Shown in pieces: positions 23,201 to 35,884 of a DNA stretch of 64,000 bases; position 1 is the first letter of the stretch; every line of letters starts with the position of its first letter. The notes under the pieces were generated by a model. It worked only from the letters and a program-made list of their open reading frames with translations. It did not search any database and was not told where the DNA came from. This DNA is from Odontesthes bonariensis. Lineage: Eukaryota > Chordata > Actinopteri > Atheriniformes > Atherinopsidae. Where the stretch lies: NCBI RefSeq assembly GCF_027942865.1, contig NC_134524.1, forward strand, positions 23,489,536 through 23,553,535. The letters are read 5' to 3'. The translations under genes and the position numbers were made by a program.

Positions 23201-25020
23201 TGGTAGTGGCTTTCCCTGTGATAAAAGGCAACAGGTATTTTATTTTGTGAAAATAACCGGAAGTGCGTTGCTCACTGCGGCTAGCTTTAATAGCGCCAAA
23301 TTCGTGGGAACAAAATTGTAAACAGACGGTATTTTGACAGGTTTTCAACACGTTGGGGATCTAAACGACTACTTTCTCGCCTGAAAATGTTTCAAATGTT
23401 GTTAAAGTTTACAGAGTTTAGAGCTTAAGGGAAATCAGCTTCAGGCCGGCTGATTTCGGCTCGGGCAGATTCCACTTTAATTTAAAGTCATTTTCCTCCG
23501 TCTCAGCTCCATCATGTAGACAGTCCAACCCTTTTTATCCACAGCCCCATTTATTTGTTCAATTGCAAATAAATAATTGGATTAAATATTCACCGTATTG
23601 TGTATTTATTTACATTTTACTCAACATGTAACACTGTGAATATGTTTGATCTCAGGATGTTGAGAGAGACTTTAGTTAAATCTAGATTACAGCAGATAAT
23701 CAGAAATGATTCAGCTGAACCCCAACACAAACAGCTGACAGCTACAGAAGATCCCGTCTGAGAAAAGCAGATGTATTTCAGTTCTATGCTGATTTATTTA
23801 TGCTTTACATGCAGGTTTTATGATAATGACATGTTTTCATCTGCGTGCTTTCATCCTTTTACAAACTTTTGTAAACAGCAACATGCAAAGAGCTCGTGGG
23901 CTCTCAGAGTCGTAATAAATGACTAAATGAAATGAGTTTTAATGGACTTCTGAACACTCTGAGGGCTTATGAAGGTGTCCCTTTAGAGATGGACATCCTT
24001 TAATCATTTTAAACGCAGGTTAAACAGTCATAAAAATAACCTTTTGTCTGTTCCTCCACACTTGACCTCATTGATAAACGCTGCGGGGTTAAAGAAAGAG
24101 CCGGATTGTCTCTCCTCTCCAGAGCAGCTGAAGATCAACAGAACCAGATGGAACCCTGAGGTTCCCAAAGCAGATGCCTCCTACCCCCAACTACACATCC
24201 AGATCCTGTCCATGTAAACCACAAACAGGGTCGGAGACGAGGGGCAGAACTGGTGGAGTCACCATAAACCAGAACCACTTCCCAACCAGAATGCAGACAC
24301 AGCTCTGACTGCGTTATTCAGTGACTGGATATCCTGTAAAAGTGACTTCTGCGGCACCCCCCACAGACTCCCTGGGGGTCCAGAGTCCAGAAAACACATG
24401 TAACACAACCCTAACCCTGGATGGTTAAACTCCCATGATCCCTACAGTAACTATGTGAGGGTAAAGATCTGGTCCACGGTTCCATGACCTGAACACATTT
24501 CTCCTCCTGAAAGGTTCAGTAACCAATCAGAGCCCTCTCTTCAGCCTTAAACTTTACCAGAGAAGTGGGATTTTCCTCAATAACAGATAATGTGTGAAAA
24601 GTAGATATATTTCCAGGTAATAGCTGGAAAGCACAAATATTACAGTCTCACTGTGTAAGATTATTACTGCATGGTTTTTGTGTTGTGCACACTCAGGCAT
24701 GATATACCTGCTTTATGACGTCAGATTAATGGAAAATAAATAACTCTAACCCTGAAAGGGGCTGCTGACTTGCATGGGAATTCACAAATATCACATTTAT
24801 GTGACATGAGTAACTCAAAGCTGAGGGAAAAGTCATTAACGTAGCAAATAGTCCTGACATTGAGCCAATGCTACCACCATCAGGTCAAAGTGGAACATTT
24901 CCCTCAATAATTTTCATCCAGCCAGCTCCTATTCCACTAACTTCACTTATTATAATCCCTTAAAAAGGTTTTGTATTAAAACGACAAAGCTTTGTGACAT
25001 TTCTATCTTTAACACTGATG
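23200..25020. other. Non-coding stretch
   Basis: No exon, tRNA or structured repeat is recognised. The base composition is ordinary and all frames are short. Confidence 0.4.
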
Positions 25021-25024
25021 AAAA

Positions 25025-26320
25025 CAGTGTTTTGCTGCCCTGCTTAAAGTCTCTAGTGACATAAGGATGGCAGCTGACCATGGGCAGTACTCAGTTTTAA
25101 TTCTTCTTGACTTATCATCAGCATTTGACACTGTAGATCATGAACTGTTGCTACAGAGAATGATCTGTGACTTTGGAATTAATGGGACAGTCCTGAAGTG
25201 GTTGCCCTCATATTTGTCAAATAAGACTTTTTCTGTTTGTGTAAACAATAGAATGTCTGATGTTTCTACTTTAAAGTATGGAGTTCCACAAGGATCAATT
25301 TTTGGTCCCATTTTGTTATTGCTGTACATCAGCCCTCTTGGCAAAGTCATTAGTCATTTTAAAAATGTCTCCTATCATTTTTATGCAGATGACATTCAAT
25401 TGTATTTTTCTGTTCAGGAGTCAGAGTTGCACAAACTGTCTGAGCTATTGGACTGTCTCTCAAGCATAAAGAACTGGCTCACTGAAAACTGCCTCCAGTT
25501 AAATTGTAAAAAAAAATTCCCCTGGCCCTGAACCACCTCGGTTCTCTGGGCTCGTACGTTCAGTCGAGCATCAGGAATCTTGTTGTCTGGTTTGATCAGT
25601 CTTTGTCTCTTGACTGCCATTCTAGACACTTAGTAAAAAACTGCTTTTATCATTTAAGAAAAATTGCAAAGTTAAGGCCAATCCTGTCCAACTCTGACCT
25701 GGAAATTGTGATTCACGCTTTTATCTCTTCACGTTTGGATTATTGCAATTCTCTTTTTATTTGTTTTAACAAATCTGTTTTAAATCGTCTTCAAATGGTC
25801 CAAAATGCAGCGGTTCAACTTTTAAAAGGATCAAGCAGACAAGACTCATATTACGCCAATTTTATCTTCCTTGCACTGGCTCCCGATCAAATATCGTATA
25901 GATTTAAAAATTTTAGTGCTTACTTTTAGAGCCCTGCATGGGCAGACTCCCAGTTATGTCTCTGACCTGCTGTGTCCCTACAGCTCCGGCCGCTCCCTTC
26001 GGTCCTCAGGCCAGAACATCCTCATGGTCCCAAGGACTTCCTTTAAAACCAGAGGAGACTCGTCTTTCCAGGCTTTTGCTCCTAAATTATTGAACAAGCT
26101 GCCGGCTGTGTCCCTTGGTGAGGCGGAGTCTGTGGATTCTTTTAGGAAGCAGCTGAAGACATTCTTCTTTAGACAGGCTTTTAGTTGATTGGCACGATGT
26201 CACTTTTTGTATCTATATATGAACTTGTTTCTTCTTTGTAATTTTGTTTTACTGTGCAAAGCACTATGTGATTTTTATCTATAAAAGGTGCTATATAAAT
26301 AAAAGTTCTTCTTCTTCTCC
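25025..26320 (+). mobile_element. L2-type LINE, 5'-truncated reverse transcriptase
   Basis: The main frame (25067-25531) has reverse-transcriptase motif A (LLDLSSAFDTVDH), motif B (GVPQGSIFGPILL) and the catalytic YADD box (YHFYADDIQLYF). After a deletion and frame changes near 25520-25600, the C-terminal part continues (FYHLRKIAKLRPIL, SSRLDYCNSLF, HWLPIKYRIDLKIL), ending about 26188. The 3' UTR closes with GGTGCTATATAAATAAA and a CTT-rich tail, the usual L2 end. The endonuclease half is missing. Dead copy, plus strand. Confidence 0.85.
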
Positions 26321-26329
26321 TCCTTTTGC

Positions 26330-26975
26330 CTTCACTTTTGGAGAACATTACTGAGAAATGAGTTCAGTGTGGCTAAAAAGTAGCACTCCTGAGTGAGAGA
26401 CCTGAGCTTACCCTAAGCCTAAAGTCACAAGACCAGAGCTCTAACCCTGAGGTTGGCGTATTTTGAGTACAGGTAATTCACTTTTACAGGGTTATTATTA
26501 CTTTGTACACTGGTGGATTAACTGAGTTAGTTCACTGGAAACTACACTATTGGGATAATAGGGTTCCATTGTTCACGGGGTCTCATAAATGTTCACCTTT
26601 TTTCATAAGTTTTTTTTCCTTACGTTATGGTTTAAATACTTGATCTTACATTGAGGTATTTTTCTATATACCTTTCCCTTCCACTTGGCCCTTACGCTCC
26701 TCTTCAATGCTATGCTATCTGCCCTTTTATGCTATGCTATGCTGCGCTATTCTATGCTAACTGTTCTATGCTAATCTTCTCTGCCATGCCTCAAAGTTCA
26801 CCTGGAGGTCATCAGCTCTGTTCCATCACCTTTTGTCTTTGTGCGCTCGTTGTTCCTGCTCCTTCTCACCCGGAGATCCTCCTACATTTTTATTAATGAC
26901 TTTACAAATGCCCGTTTGTCACAGTTGTTGAGGAATGCCGCTGTTGAAAGGAGTAATTAACATTTGGGCCCATCA
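26330..26975. other. Non-coding stretch
   Basis: The only notable structure is a short irregular run of CTATG/CTATGCT near 26706-26775. No gene is visible. Confidence 0.4.
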
Positions 26976-27241
26976 ATGAAACTCTTAAGGACATAATAGC
27001 TGTGGGGACGTAGTTAGCACAAGAACACAATACAACTCCAAGTCTGTCCTGAACATTTTCCACTGAAATGCTCAGGGTACGCCAAACACAGTCAGCTTAA
27101 AACTAAAGGGAACAGAAACAGCCTGAAGCAGGTTTAAATGATCAGCGTCAGAGTTTATAGATACAATCAAATAAAGTATAAGGGTGTCGTGTGCACACTG
27201 TGCCACCGGGTGTTCTGGGTAAGTTGTGTAGCCGTCGGGGC

Positions 27242-27274
27242 AGAAGAAGAAGAAGAAGAAGAAGAAGAAGAAGA
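27242..27274 (+). repeat. (AGA)n microsatellite
   Basis: About 11 trinucleotide units. The matching place in the right arm (60424-60440) has a shorter CTT run. Confidence 0.9.
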
Positions 27275-28289
27275 GATGTGGACTAAAACAACGTGAGCAG
27301 CGCGACTGAGAGCATCTGAGATTACAGCAGAATGTCTGTTTGGTAAATCTGCTCAGTACCTGATTGTGTGAGTAACTGAGCAGTTGTAGAAGCAACAAAC
27401 AGATCAGTTCAGTTTTTTCATGTTAAACGGTTCAATTCAAAGTACCGTTAGCCTGCTTAGCTGCCATTTCCCTCAGTGCAGCCATGACGTTTGGACTAAA
27501 ATGCGTTCACACATCTGATTCCAACACAACAGACATTTGAAAGAGTTTCTCAGCTTGAAGTTGAGCCTCGTGCCCTTTTAGTGTTGGAACAGCCTTAACT
27601 TTCAGCTTCAGTCATCAGCATCATACAGCTGTCTGGGAAGTACAGGGAACAACTCCAAACCTTTTTCAGACTGCGTTAAAGATTTCTGGGTCTTTGGGGA
27701 AGATGATAAGGGTCAACTTTCCCTCGTAACCAAGCACACATTTTCTTAAAAAATATCTGTGTAGCAAGAACATTAAAAGCATGAGAAAAGTTAACATCTG
27801 ACCTTTAATGAAATGCAGAACAATGAAATACAGACGAGTGTAAAGCTCAACTTCACATTAAACTGAAATGATATATTGCTTCTTCAGATGTTTACATAAA
27901 TACCCACAGCTGGTGCAAAGCTACTTTGTGGATTTTAACTTTAAACAAAACAAATATGCTATAACAGAATAAACATGTTTCTACTTTCAAACAGATTGCA
28001 TTTTGTTCTGTCCATCAACTCACAATTGATGCCATGTTTGTCTTGAACATCGGGAGATCCGTCCCCAGTTAAAGCAATCCCAACAAATTATAAAGCACTT
28101 TCAATGGTTCTTCAAACACGTGCTCCCCACAGAACATTCAGAACTAAAGTCCTGACAAGAGAAGGTGGTAATCCACAAAGAAGATTTTTAATCTGAACAA
28201 AGGCAAGGCTTCTGATTGGTGGTTCCTGTTGCTGCTCCCAGGTGAATGTTTGCTTATCTGCCGTAAAAATTGTTGTTGATTTAAGCCAA

Positions 28290-28619
<330 letters not shown>

Positions 28620-29330
28620 CTGCAATGACAGAGAGGAAGAAGACTTAGATCCTTTTGAAGTTCAGACAAAAGATTTCTCTAAGCTAACCTATGCTAACCA
28701 ACATATTCTAACTGGACCTGGACAGACCGAGCCACACAGGTCTCAATATCTCAGCTCAAACGTGAACGCTGAGGGTGCGTTTAGAAGTGCCCTCAGCTAT
28801 CAGCACTGTGCTCTGATGTGTTCTGCACACGTTCAGCTTTTTAAGCAGTAAACTTTTGCTTTTGCTCTTTTATTAATCATTTATGCCATGATGAAACTCT
28901 GAAAATGAACTTGAGCTACAATATTTCTAAATGATGGAAGGAACCAGAGTCTTGTCCAAGTTGTTCACTTAAACACCATGTAGAGGTTGGGCAGAAAAAG
29001 GTTGATGACCGCTGCTTTAAAGAAATAAAAGTAACAGTGGTGGTAATACATGACATTCTTTACACTACCCCTCTGTTCCAGCTTACAACTCAGAGGTCTG
29101 CAGCCATTCAGCTCAACAGCCATCAGGGAAACACAGTCCGTTCAAATCTGCAGACTGAGAGCCAGAAAACGTCCCACCACAACAATCTGCCCACTGATTG
29201 TCTTCCAGCAGATCATTCAGCCTGCAGCACATGTTGAGTCTAAGCACATCTGGATCTGCAGCTCAGAGAGAGGAGATGAAACCAGGAAACACTTTGCTGT
29301 TTTTAACCAGGAAAAACACAAACTGAGCAA

Positions 29331-30382
29331 ATGGAACATTTATTAAGGGACTCTAATATTGATATACTTGGAATATGTGAAAGTTGGTTGACACATTCAT
29401 CATCATCTACAGCAGCTACCAGCATTCCAGGACATAATGTATTTAGAAAGGCTAGAGAAGCAGGGCGAGGTGGGGGAGTATTAATCTATGTCAGAGAGAA
29501 GTTTCAACATGAACTAATAAGGTGGCCTAAAGACGTTAACGCTGAGTGTATTGGTCTAAATGCATCACTCTGCAATGTCTTTTACTGGGATTTGTGTGCA
29601 TCCACCTCAGCAAAGGATGTGTTTTATGATCATCTTCAGATAATCTTAAATCACTGCAACTCGAAGAAGGAAATCATCCTACTCGCTGATTTTAACATCA
29701 ACTGGGACATCAAGTCAGGGAAAAAATTAAACAGCTGATGGATGAGTTCAATTTGACACAAATTATAAAAGGAGCAACAAGAATAACTAATGCATCAAAT
29801 ACAACAATTGAGCTAATATTTACTAATAATCCTGAAAGAATCTCTAAGACTTTCAATCTATTATCGGGCCTGTCAGATGACAATTTTATCTTGTGCTCAT
29901 GGAAAATTGAGAGGAAGCATTTAATGGCATCCACCAGAGGTCACAAGTTTTACTTCATACCCAAAAGCTAGCAACAATTCCTGAATGAGGAAATCCAAAA
30001 TCTGGAAGGTCTAATATTCTGGAAAATAACGACATTGAGGCTAGCTCAGATACTTTATTAAAAAAGTCAATGATATTATAACAATTCACAAAATAAAAAG
30101 GTAAATCCATGCAACATAGAAATTATCTGCCCTGGTTGAACAATGATATGATAAAATGAATGAAAAATAGAGATAAAATCTAAATAAATCCATAAAACAA
30201 GGAACGATACCATCAACATGGAAGATTGCTCGGGTCACCCCCGTCTTTAAGGCTGACAAAATCTATCGACCCATAAGTATTTTACCTAGAATTTCCAAAG
30301 TAGCGGAGAAATGGGTTACCACAGAACTGACTGAACACTGAAATAATGGCCATGCCACTCTTCATCCAATGCAGTTTGGATT
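29331..30382 (+). mobile_element. CR1/L2-group LINE, endonuclease and start of RT
   Basis: The 29331-29738 frame is an APE-type endonuclease N-terminal part: DILGICESWLT, GGGVLIYVRE, ILLADFNINWD (the usual GDFN box is ADFN). It continues in other frames with FNLTQIIKGATRITN and HLMASTRGHKF. After an internal deletion near 30190 the sequence resumes in the RT N-terminus (TIPSTWKIARVTPVF, RPISILPRISKVAEKW, LHPMQFGF). There it stops against an opposing L1. A sister copy in opposite orientation is at 45258-46330. Multiple stops; dead. Confidence 0.75.
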
Positions 30383-32225
30383 TTTGAAGATTAGTTTTAT
30401 CACCGGATATTTTACCAAATCTCTTTAATAGGTGTAATATTTTAGGGAGGTTTGACAGGGGATCCGACAGGTACAATAGCAAATCATCAGCGTAAAGCGA
30501 TAGTTTACACTCTTGACCTCCTCTGTCAATTCATTTAATATGAATATCCTGTCGAATAGCTAGTGTTAACGACTCAATAGCAACTGTGAACAAGTATTGG
30601 ACATCCTTTGCAAGAAGCTTTGCATCTGTGTTCAGGAGAGAAATTGGGAGATATTAGCCACACTGAAGGGGATTTTTGTCTTTTTTTAAGATAAGTGAAA
30701 TGGTTGCCTCGCACATAGTTGGGGGGAGAGAATTTGAGGAGAGTGATTCCTTGAAAACAGAGAGCCAAAGAGGGGCAAGTGTTTCTGAGAATGTTTTAAA
30801 GAATTCGGACGGGTAACCATCAGACCCTGAAGATTTGCCACTTTGCATACTCGTAATCACCTCTACGACCTCCTCGATAGATATCATCCTCCAGCTCAGC
30901 AGACAGCTCCGGACCTACTCTGGGGATGTCAAGATTGTGGAAAACATATCCAAAGCAGATCTATCATCTGGTGGCTCTGAAGTATAGAGGGAGGAATAGT
31001 AGCGATGAAAGCATGAATTAATTTCCAAGTGGTCGGTATGCTTCAAACCTTGTTCATCACTAATTTCAGATATGCACTGATTGACGGTTCTCTGACGCAA
31101 CTGATGTGCTAAAATTTTTCCAGCCTTCTCCCCATGTTCATAAGAGCCGTGTCTAGATTTTAAAATACAATGTTCTGCTTGGTGCGTCGAGAGGAGATCA
31201 AACTCCATTTTTAGTATCAGGCGTTTTTTGAGAATGTCATCTGAGGGTGAATGCCTGTACATTATATCAAACTTCAAAATATCATCTGTCAACTGCTTAA
31301 GGCGTACAGTGTTAGCTTTCCTTCGCATTGCGCAATAAGATATGACCTGTCCCCTTAAAGGATAAGACCGGTTTTTTGACATTGGGCCCTTGATTTCACA
31401 TTATAGCATGATGTTCTACTCACCCCTGCTTGTTGTTGAACATTTGGAGCTGTTCCGAAGATATTCGAGAGGCGTCTGGCTGCTCTCTTGAGATATTCGG
31501 CCATGAAACGGTTTCCTATGGGCAAGCTTATACAGGCACAAACTATGCTGTTTATAATTTATTAATTACTGTACATTAGCACTGATAACGTGGAGGTGCG
31601 TCGCTTACTTAAAAAAATCTGGGTTATTGTAATTTTGATTTTTTTTGTCGTAAAGTGGGTGTTACTGACGTCATCGTCGTGCTACTGCCACAGACAGCCC
31701 ACAGACCTGCTGCCTATTTATTCATTCGGCTAAAATTCAAAATTAGTAACCCGGATTTTTTTAAGTAAGCGACGCACCTGGAGAGAGCGCACAGTTTGTG
31801 TCCCCAACTAGAATGAGGTGATGTGTTTCCATGTTAGGAAGTCGGGAGGTGTTGATAAAAAAAAAAAAAAAGCGCTGCCGTCCCAATTTGGAGCATAGAT
31901 GTTGGCCAAAATAACTGGGAGTCCGTGCAATCGACCAACGACAATAACATAACGCCCCATGGGGTCAGATTCTATGCTAGACATCACAAATGGTACATTC
32001 TTACTGATTAGGATTGCTGCCCCCCTCGCCTTGGAGCCAAAGTTGGAATGATATGCTTGTCCTATCCATCCACCTCTCCGTCTGAATTGATCAGCAGTAC
32101 GGAGATGAGTCTCCTGGAGGAATGCAATATCAGCCTTGAGATGATTAATATGTGCGAGTACCCTTCTACGTTTCACAGGATGATCTAAGGACTTGACGTT
32201 CCAGCTTACAAAGTTAACCAGGGGC
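30383..32225 (-). mobile_element. L1-type LINE, internally disrupted
   Basis: On the minus strand the element runs from an APE endonuclease (NFVSWNVKSLDHP, IAFLQETHLR, VILANIYAPN; 32225-31808) to a linker region (31382-30915; EFDLLSTHQAEH, YEHGEKAGKILAHQLR) and reverse transcriptase (GKSSGSDGYPSEFFK, ISLILKKDKNP, and a YADDLLLYLS box near 30490). A ~420-bp foreign insert (31359-31779) replaces the end of the endonuclease. The 3' end is cut off at about 30383, where the plus-strand CR1 begins. No intact ORF remains. Confidence 0.8.
31359..31779. mobile_element. TTAA-flanked repeat inside the L1
   Basis: The insert starts after TTAA (31355-31358) with AGGATAAGACCGG. Its last ~190 bp are bounded by an inverted repeat: GGTGCGTCGCTTACTT near 31590 and AAGTAAGCGACGCACC ending at 31779. 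No TTAA is present at the right border, and about 400 bp expected of the L1 endonuclease are missing. Insertion with flanking deletion, or two nested repeats. Confidence 0.5.
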
Positions 32226-32480
32226 CCGTTGCACAAAAGTAGGATTAAGACATCCAGGATAAGTGACTGAGCTGAGCTCAATGAATCCAAAACAAGAGCG
32301 TCCAGGCTTAATTGGTTGCACAAAGACCAAGCCAGGATGAGCAGACACAGATTCATCAAGCCTGGTGAAACCAATCCTGGATAAGTGCGCGCTTGCGGCT
32401 CCCTCGAATAGACCCCGCCACCGATCACAGATTCACCAGCCCCTTTCACACTGCGACCCGCTACCTTAGCTGGTCCAAAT
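32221..32480 (+). mobile_element. Harbinger-like repeat terminus
   Basis: The segment begins GGGGCCCGTTGCACAAAAG, a terminus common in fish Harbinger-type MITEs. It contains a second internal TTGCACAAAGACCAAGCCAG. The opposite terminus was not found, so this is a fragment. Confidence 0.35.
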
Positions 32481-32599
32481 TGCACCTTTGACCCACGTCG
32501 AGCAATGTGAACGCTTGGCCTGTTGGTGACCCGTGTCGCCTGAAGCCGAGTTCAGGGGGCGTTGCCTAGTGGCAGAGCGTCACACGAAGCACATAAATT

Positions 32600-35300
32600 G
32601 CTGGGCGTGTACAATGACGTAGGCACAAGCCATGCGTCGGAGGTAGGGTTAAATACAATTGGTGTTGGTGATCAGGTGCTGGTGTCGCAGAACCCGAGGA
32701 ACAAGACCCTCACAGAAGGCCTGCCTGCCCGCCACAGAGGGCCATATACAGTTGTAGGCCTGTCGGGAAAAGGTGTTGCCACAATCACTACAGAGAAGGG
32801 GACACGGCAAAAGCACAATATCTCTCGTCTCAAGCCATATCATCGAGTGGAGAGTAAGAGTTATCTTATCTTTTGAAGCTTAATTTGTGGAGGTGATCTG
32901 TATGACATTAAAGTTAATTTCTCTTTTATTAATGTTTTGTTGGTATATTAGCAGGCCACAATTGTCAGAGGCTGTCAGTCTATCATGACCACCATGGTTA
33001 CAATTCCTGTTCCCTGAAGCAAGACCATGGATACGCCTGGTTGGGTGACAAATGGGCCAAAGACGCAGGTCCTTTTCAGGATGCCCTGGCAAGTGACTTC
33101 TGAAAAGATTATTTATTATTATTTAATTATTAATATGTTTTTTTTGTCACTGACCCATAGGACTGGCATGCTGTGTGTTAATTATGGCTTACTCCTGCCA
33201 TAACTGTGAGTATGACATGCATTGTAGCTGAAATATGTCCTGGACACCATCCGCCCAGCTAATGAACTCCTCGTCAAAGATGGAGAGGTCTGCCTTCTCC
33301 GTGAAGATTTCTGGAGTTTGGGTCTCAACAGGTGCATGGATTCGACCGTGAGTATGACCTTTCGATCATTTAGGTAGTCTATATTATGACCAGACCGCAA
33401 GGATGACAATTTTGTTTTCTTTTTAGATTGGAAATGCCTGTCTGAAGTTGGTGCGCGAGGCTGCTCTAAAGCATGTAAATCTGGTTTTGATTCATTTATT
33501 TACCTTTCTAAATCTTTAGTGTATGTGTTATGAAGGTGTATTTTGTTAGAAGTGGTTATCAGTATGTCTCTGAGTAGGGAAAAGATGTCCATATTGTGGA
33601 CATGTTTGTTGTCCCTACATGGAAAGCGGATGCGGACCCCCTGTCTAACCTGCCGGTAAGTGTCTTTGCAGCAGTATGTGTATGTTTATATATATACACT
33701 TCCTTCGAAATTCTGACAATGTTCATGCACCTATCCATATCAATGCCCCATATGACAGTAAGTGTGTTTTCTGTCTGTGAAATTATTCCCGAAAAACAGG
33801 ACAACGTGCGTTCAAGGGATGCCATACTTTTTCCTGCTTGGAGCAGGCAACCAGGCCGAGGGGATCACTACTTGTTATGTGTTGAGTGAACATTTGAGTC
33901 TTTCAGACCCATTTCTGCCCTATTTAACAATTTACAAATTAACCATGTTGATGGGTCACACAAAATGTATGTCTGCAGGTGTTAAAAGTTCAAGACAGGC
34001 AGATGATCTTTTTGGACTCTCTTCTTCCTGAAGGTTTTGGAGATGAGGCATACAGAGCAATATTTAGGTTTATACATGGGCCTAGTTGGCCTAGTTCCAC
34101 TGATCTTTTCAAAGGTTTTCAAGCCTTGTTCTATGGGCAGTCATTGGTAAGCAGTTAAGTTGTCAGACATGTAGCCCAAAGGTTGCTGGTTCGACTGCTG
34201 ACGCGAGAGTTGGTGGGGTCCTTTTGAGGTAATTTTGTGTGAAGGGAGCACTGTGTGCTGTGCAATGTTGTGTCACAATAACAATAGGAGTTTCACAGGT
34301 GGGCTTTCACTTTGGGTTCTTTCACTTTTATGGCTTCAGTTTTTCGAGCCTTGTTCTGTGGTTTCATATCGCTATAGGAACACATTTGCATTTTCAATCA
34401 CTGGTTTGTTCTCAACTGGTTTATTTATTGTACTTTAGGAACATTGCACAGTCCATTCAGCCAGGACAATGGACTGAGAAGACTGGCTGTGACTTTGACG
34501 GAAATATTTAAAATCAAGCTTTTATAGGTGTTGTTGACATGTGTTGTTATGTGTTTCCATCATGTCGATTGTACTGTAGTTACACCCCCATCATATTCAC
34601 AGTCTAATACTTTGTTATTCATGGTTTCCCACAACAGATACAAATGTTCACAGTGGTTTCACACAATTGGTTTTATGTAGGAGGACATGCCATCAATCTG
34701 CAAATGGTGGTGTTTGGAGGTCATGGAGCGGTTCTCCATTGAAGGGTAGGACCATTTAAAAGTGGATAGACATTTTTAAACTTCTTGTTGATTTCACATC
34801 ACTACATGTAGTATTCATTGATTTTCTCTGCAGACACGGGCAATGCTTTGCATTCTGGACGCAGGAGGCTAAAGATCTGCTCTGCGGGAAGCTGGAGCCT
34901 CTTTATAGGCTTCCTCGTCGGAAAGTCAAGGCATGGCCAAACCAGAGGTGTGAAAAGTAAATTCATGGTTTAAGTACAACACTTGCACATGAAATTTCAT
35001 AGCTGTTACTGTAACACACTAAAAACCTAACAAGAACCCACCACAAACTTGATCCAACCAGTCGGCTGATTGTAAGACAAGTATACAGGTGTACTGGTTA
35101 CCCGGATAAGTTACCTCTGTTGGAAGGAAAGACTGAAGTGTGTGTGCGCACACCTGACCCTTTACTATCCATTTGTGTGTATGTCTTCCTCTCGGACCGG
35201 TGATCCCTCATTCAACCAGGTGACTGAAAAGGACCCTGTGGAGGACCTGGTTGTGGATCCTGTGGAGGACCACGTGAGGGAGGCCGAGAACATGCCAATG
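32600..35300 (+). pseudogene. Integrase C-terminus plus Ulp1-type protease gene remnant (Ginger-like)
   Basis: The first block (about 32600-32853) resembles an integrase C-terminal SH3-like domain: VGDQVLVSQNP, LPARHRGPYTVV, KHNISRLKPYHR. Exons of a C48/Ulp1 cysteine protease follow, with good borders: 33228-33347 (YVLDTIRPANELL, REDFWSLGLN), 33427-33474 (IGNACLKLVREAALKH), 33578-33655 (HIVDMFVVPTWKADADP), 33800-33880 (ending GRGDHYLLC, catalytic His), 33979-34067 (MIFLDSLLPEGFGDE, catalytic Asp), 34439-~34500 (PGQWTEKTG), 34638-~34746, 34834-34960 (HGQCFAFWTQEAKDLL), 35220-35300. In the 34638 exon the expected TNVCG cysteine motif reads TNV-His-Ser and the frame breaks. Ginger DNA transposons pair integrase with OTU or Ulp1 proteases (family knowledge). 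It could also be a domesticated host gene, now dead. Confidence 0.6.
34138..34225 (+). repeat. tRNA-like SINE head fragment
   Basis: The A-box-like TTGGTAAGCAGTTAAG and B-box-like GGTTCGACTGC are spaced as in tRNA-derived SINEs. It lies in an intron of the Ulp1-type remnant. The fold is too imperfect for a functional tRNA. Confidence 0.35.
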
Positions 35301-35767
35301 GTAAGCAAATTGGCATGAAACTACAATAGTCCACAATGAATCAATGTGAAGCTATAGTTCCCCTGCGCCCTGCCCCGTTGTGTACAAAGTGTTTTTAGGG
35401 GTCAGGGGTCTGTTTTATTTGCTGTGTTATTTTATGGTTATGGTATGCTTTTAATATGGTTGCATGATACCTCTACATTGCGAACTTTGTGCTGTAAACA
35501 TCTGTGTGCTGTGATTACTGTGTAGAGGTGTGCAATTATTTATTATTTATTTATTTATTTATTAATTATTTATTTTCTTGTTTGTGTTGGTTTTCTTTGT
35601 TTGCTGTGCCTTGATTACTGTGTTTTTTCCCCTTTGTTTGGAGTTTGTTTATTTTCTTATTTGTTTTAGTTTTCTTCATTTGCTGTGCAGGAAGTTCGCA
35701 ATGTAGTTGTTTCATTTTTCCAATTACTGTCCACCTCTTAGTGTTCATCATCTCCTGTTCTGGCAGG
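35301..35767. other. Non-coding stretch
   Basis: This holds AT-rich sequence with TTATT runs near 35540-35575 and a repeated motif around TTTGCTGTGC. No exon is seen after the last Ulp1-type exon. Confidence 0.35.
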
Positions 35768-35884
35768 CCTACATTGGCTGCCTGTCTCCCATAGAATTGA
35801 CTTTAAGATTCTGCTAACAGTGTTTAAAGCATTACACGGTCTTGCTCCCTGTTACATCTCTGACGTGCTCTCTTTTTATGCCCC
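35768..35884 (+). mobile_element. L2/CR1-type LINE C-terminal fragment
   Basis: One short frame reads LHWLPVSHRIDFKILLTVF then KALHGLAPCYISDVL, the conserved C-terminal block of L2/Rex-type reverse transcriptases. Nothing else of the element is nearby. Confidence 0.7.

Noticed and set aside
34138..34225. Possible tRNA gene
   Set aside because: It has B-box-like and A-box-like motifs, but the stems do not pair properly; better read as a SINE head.
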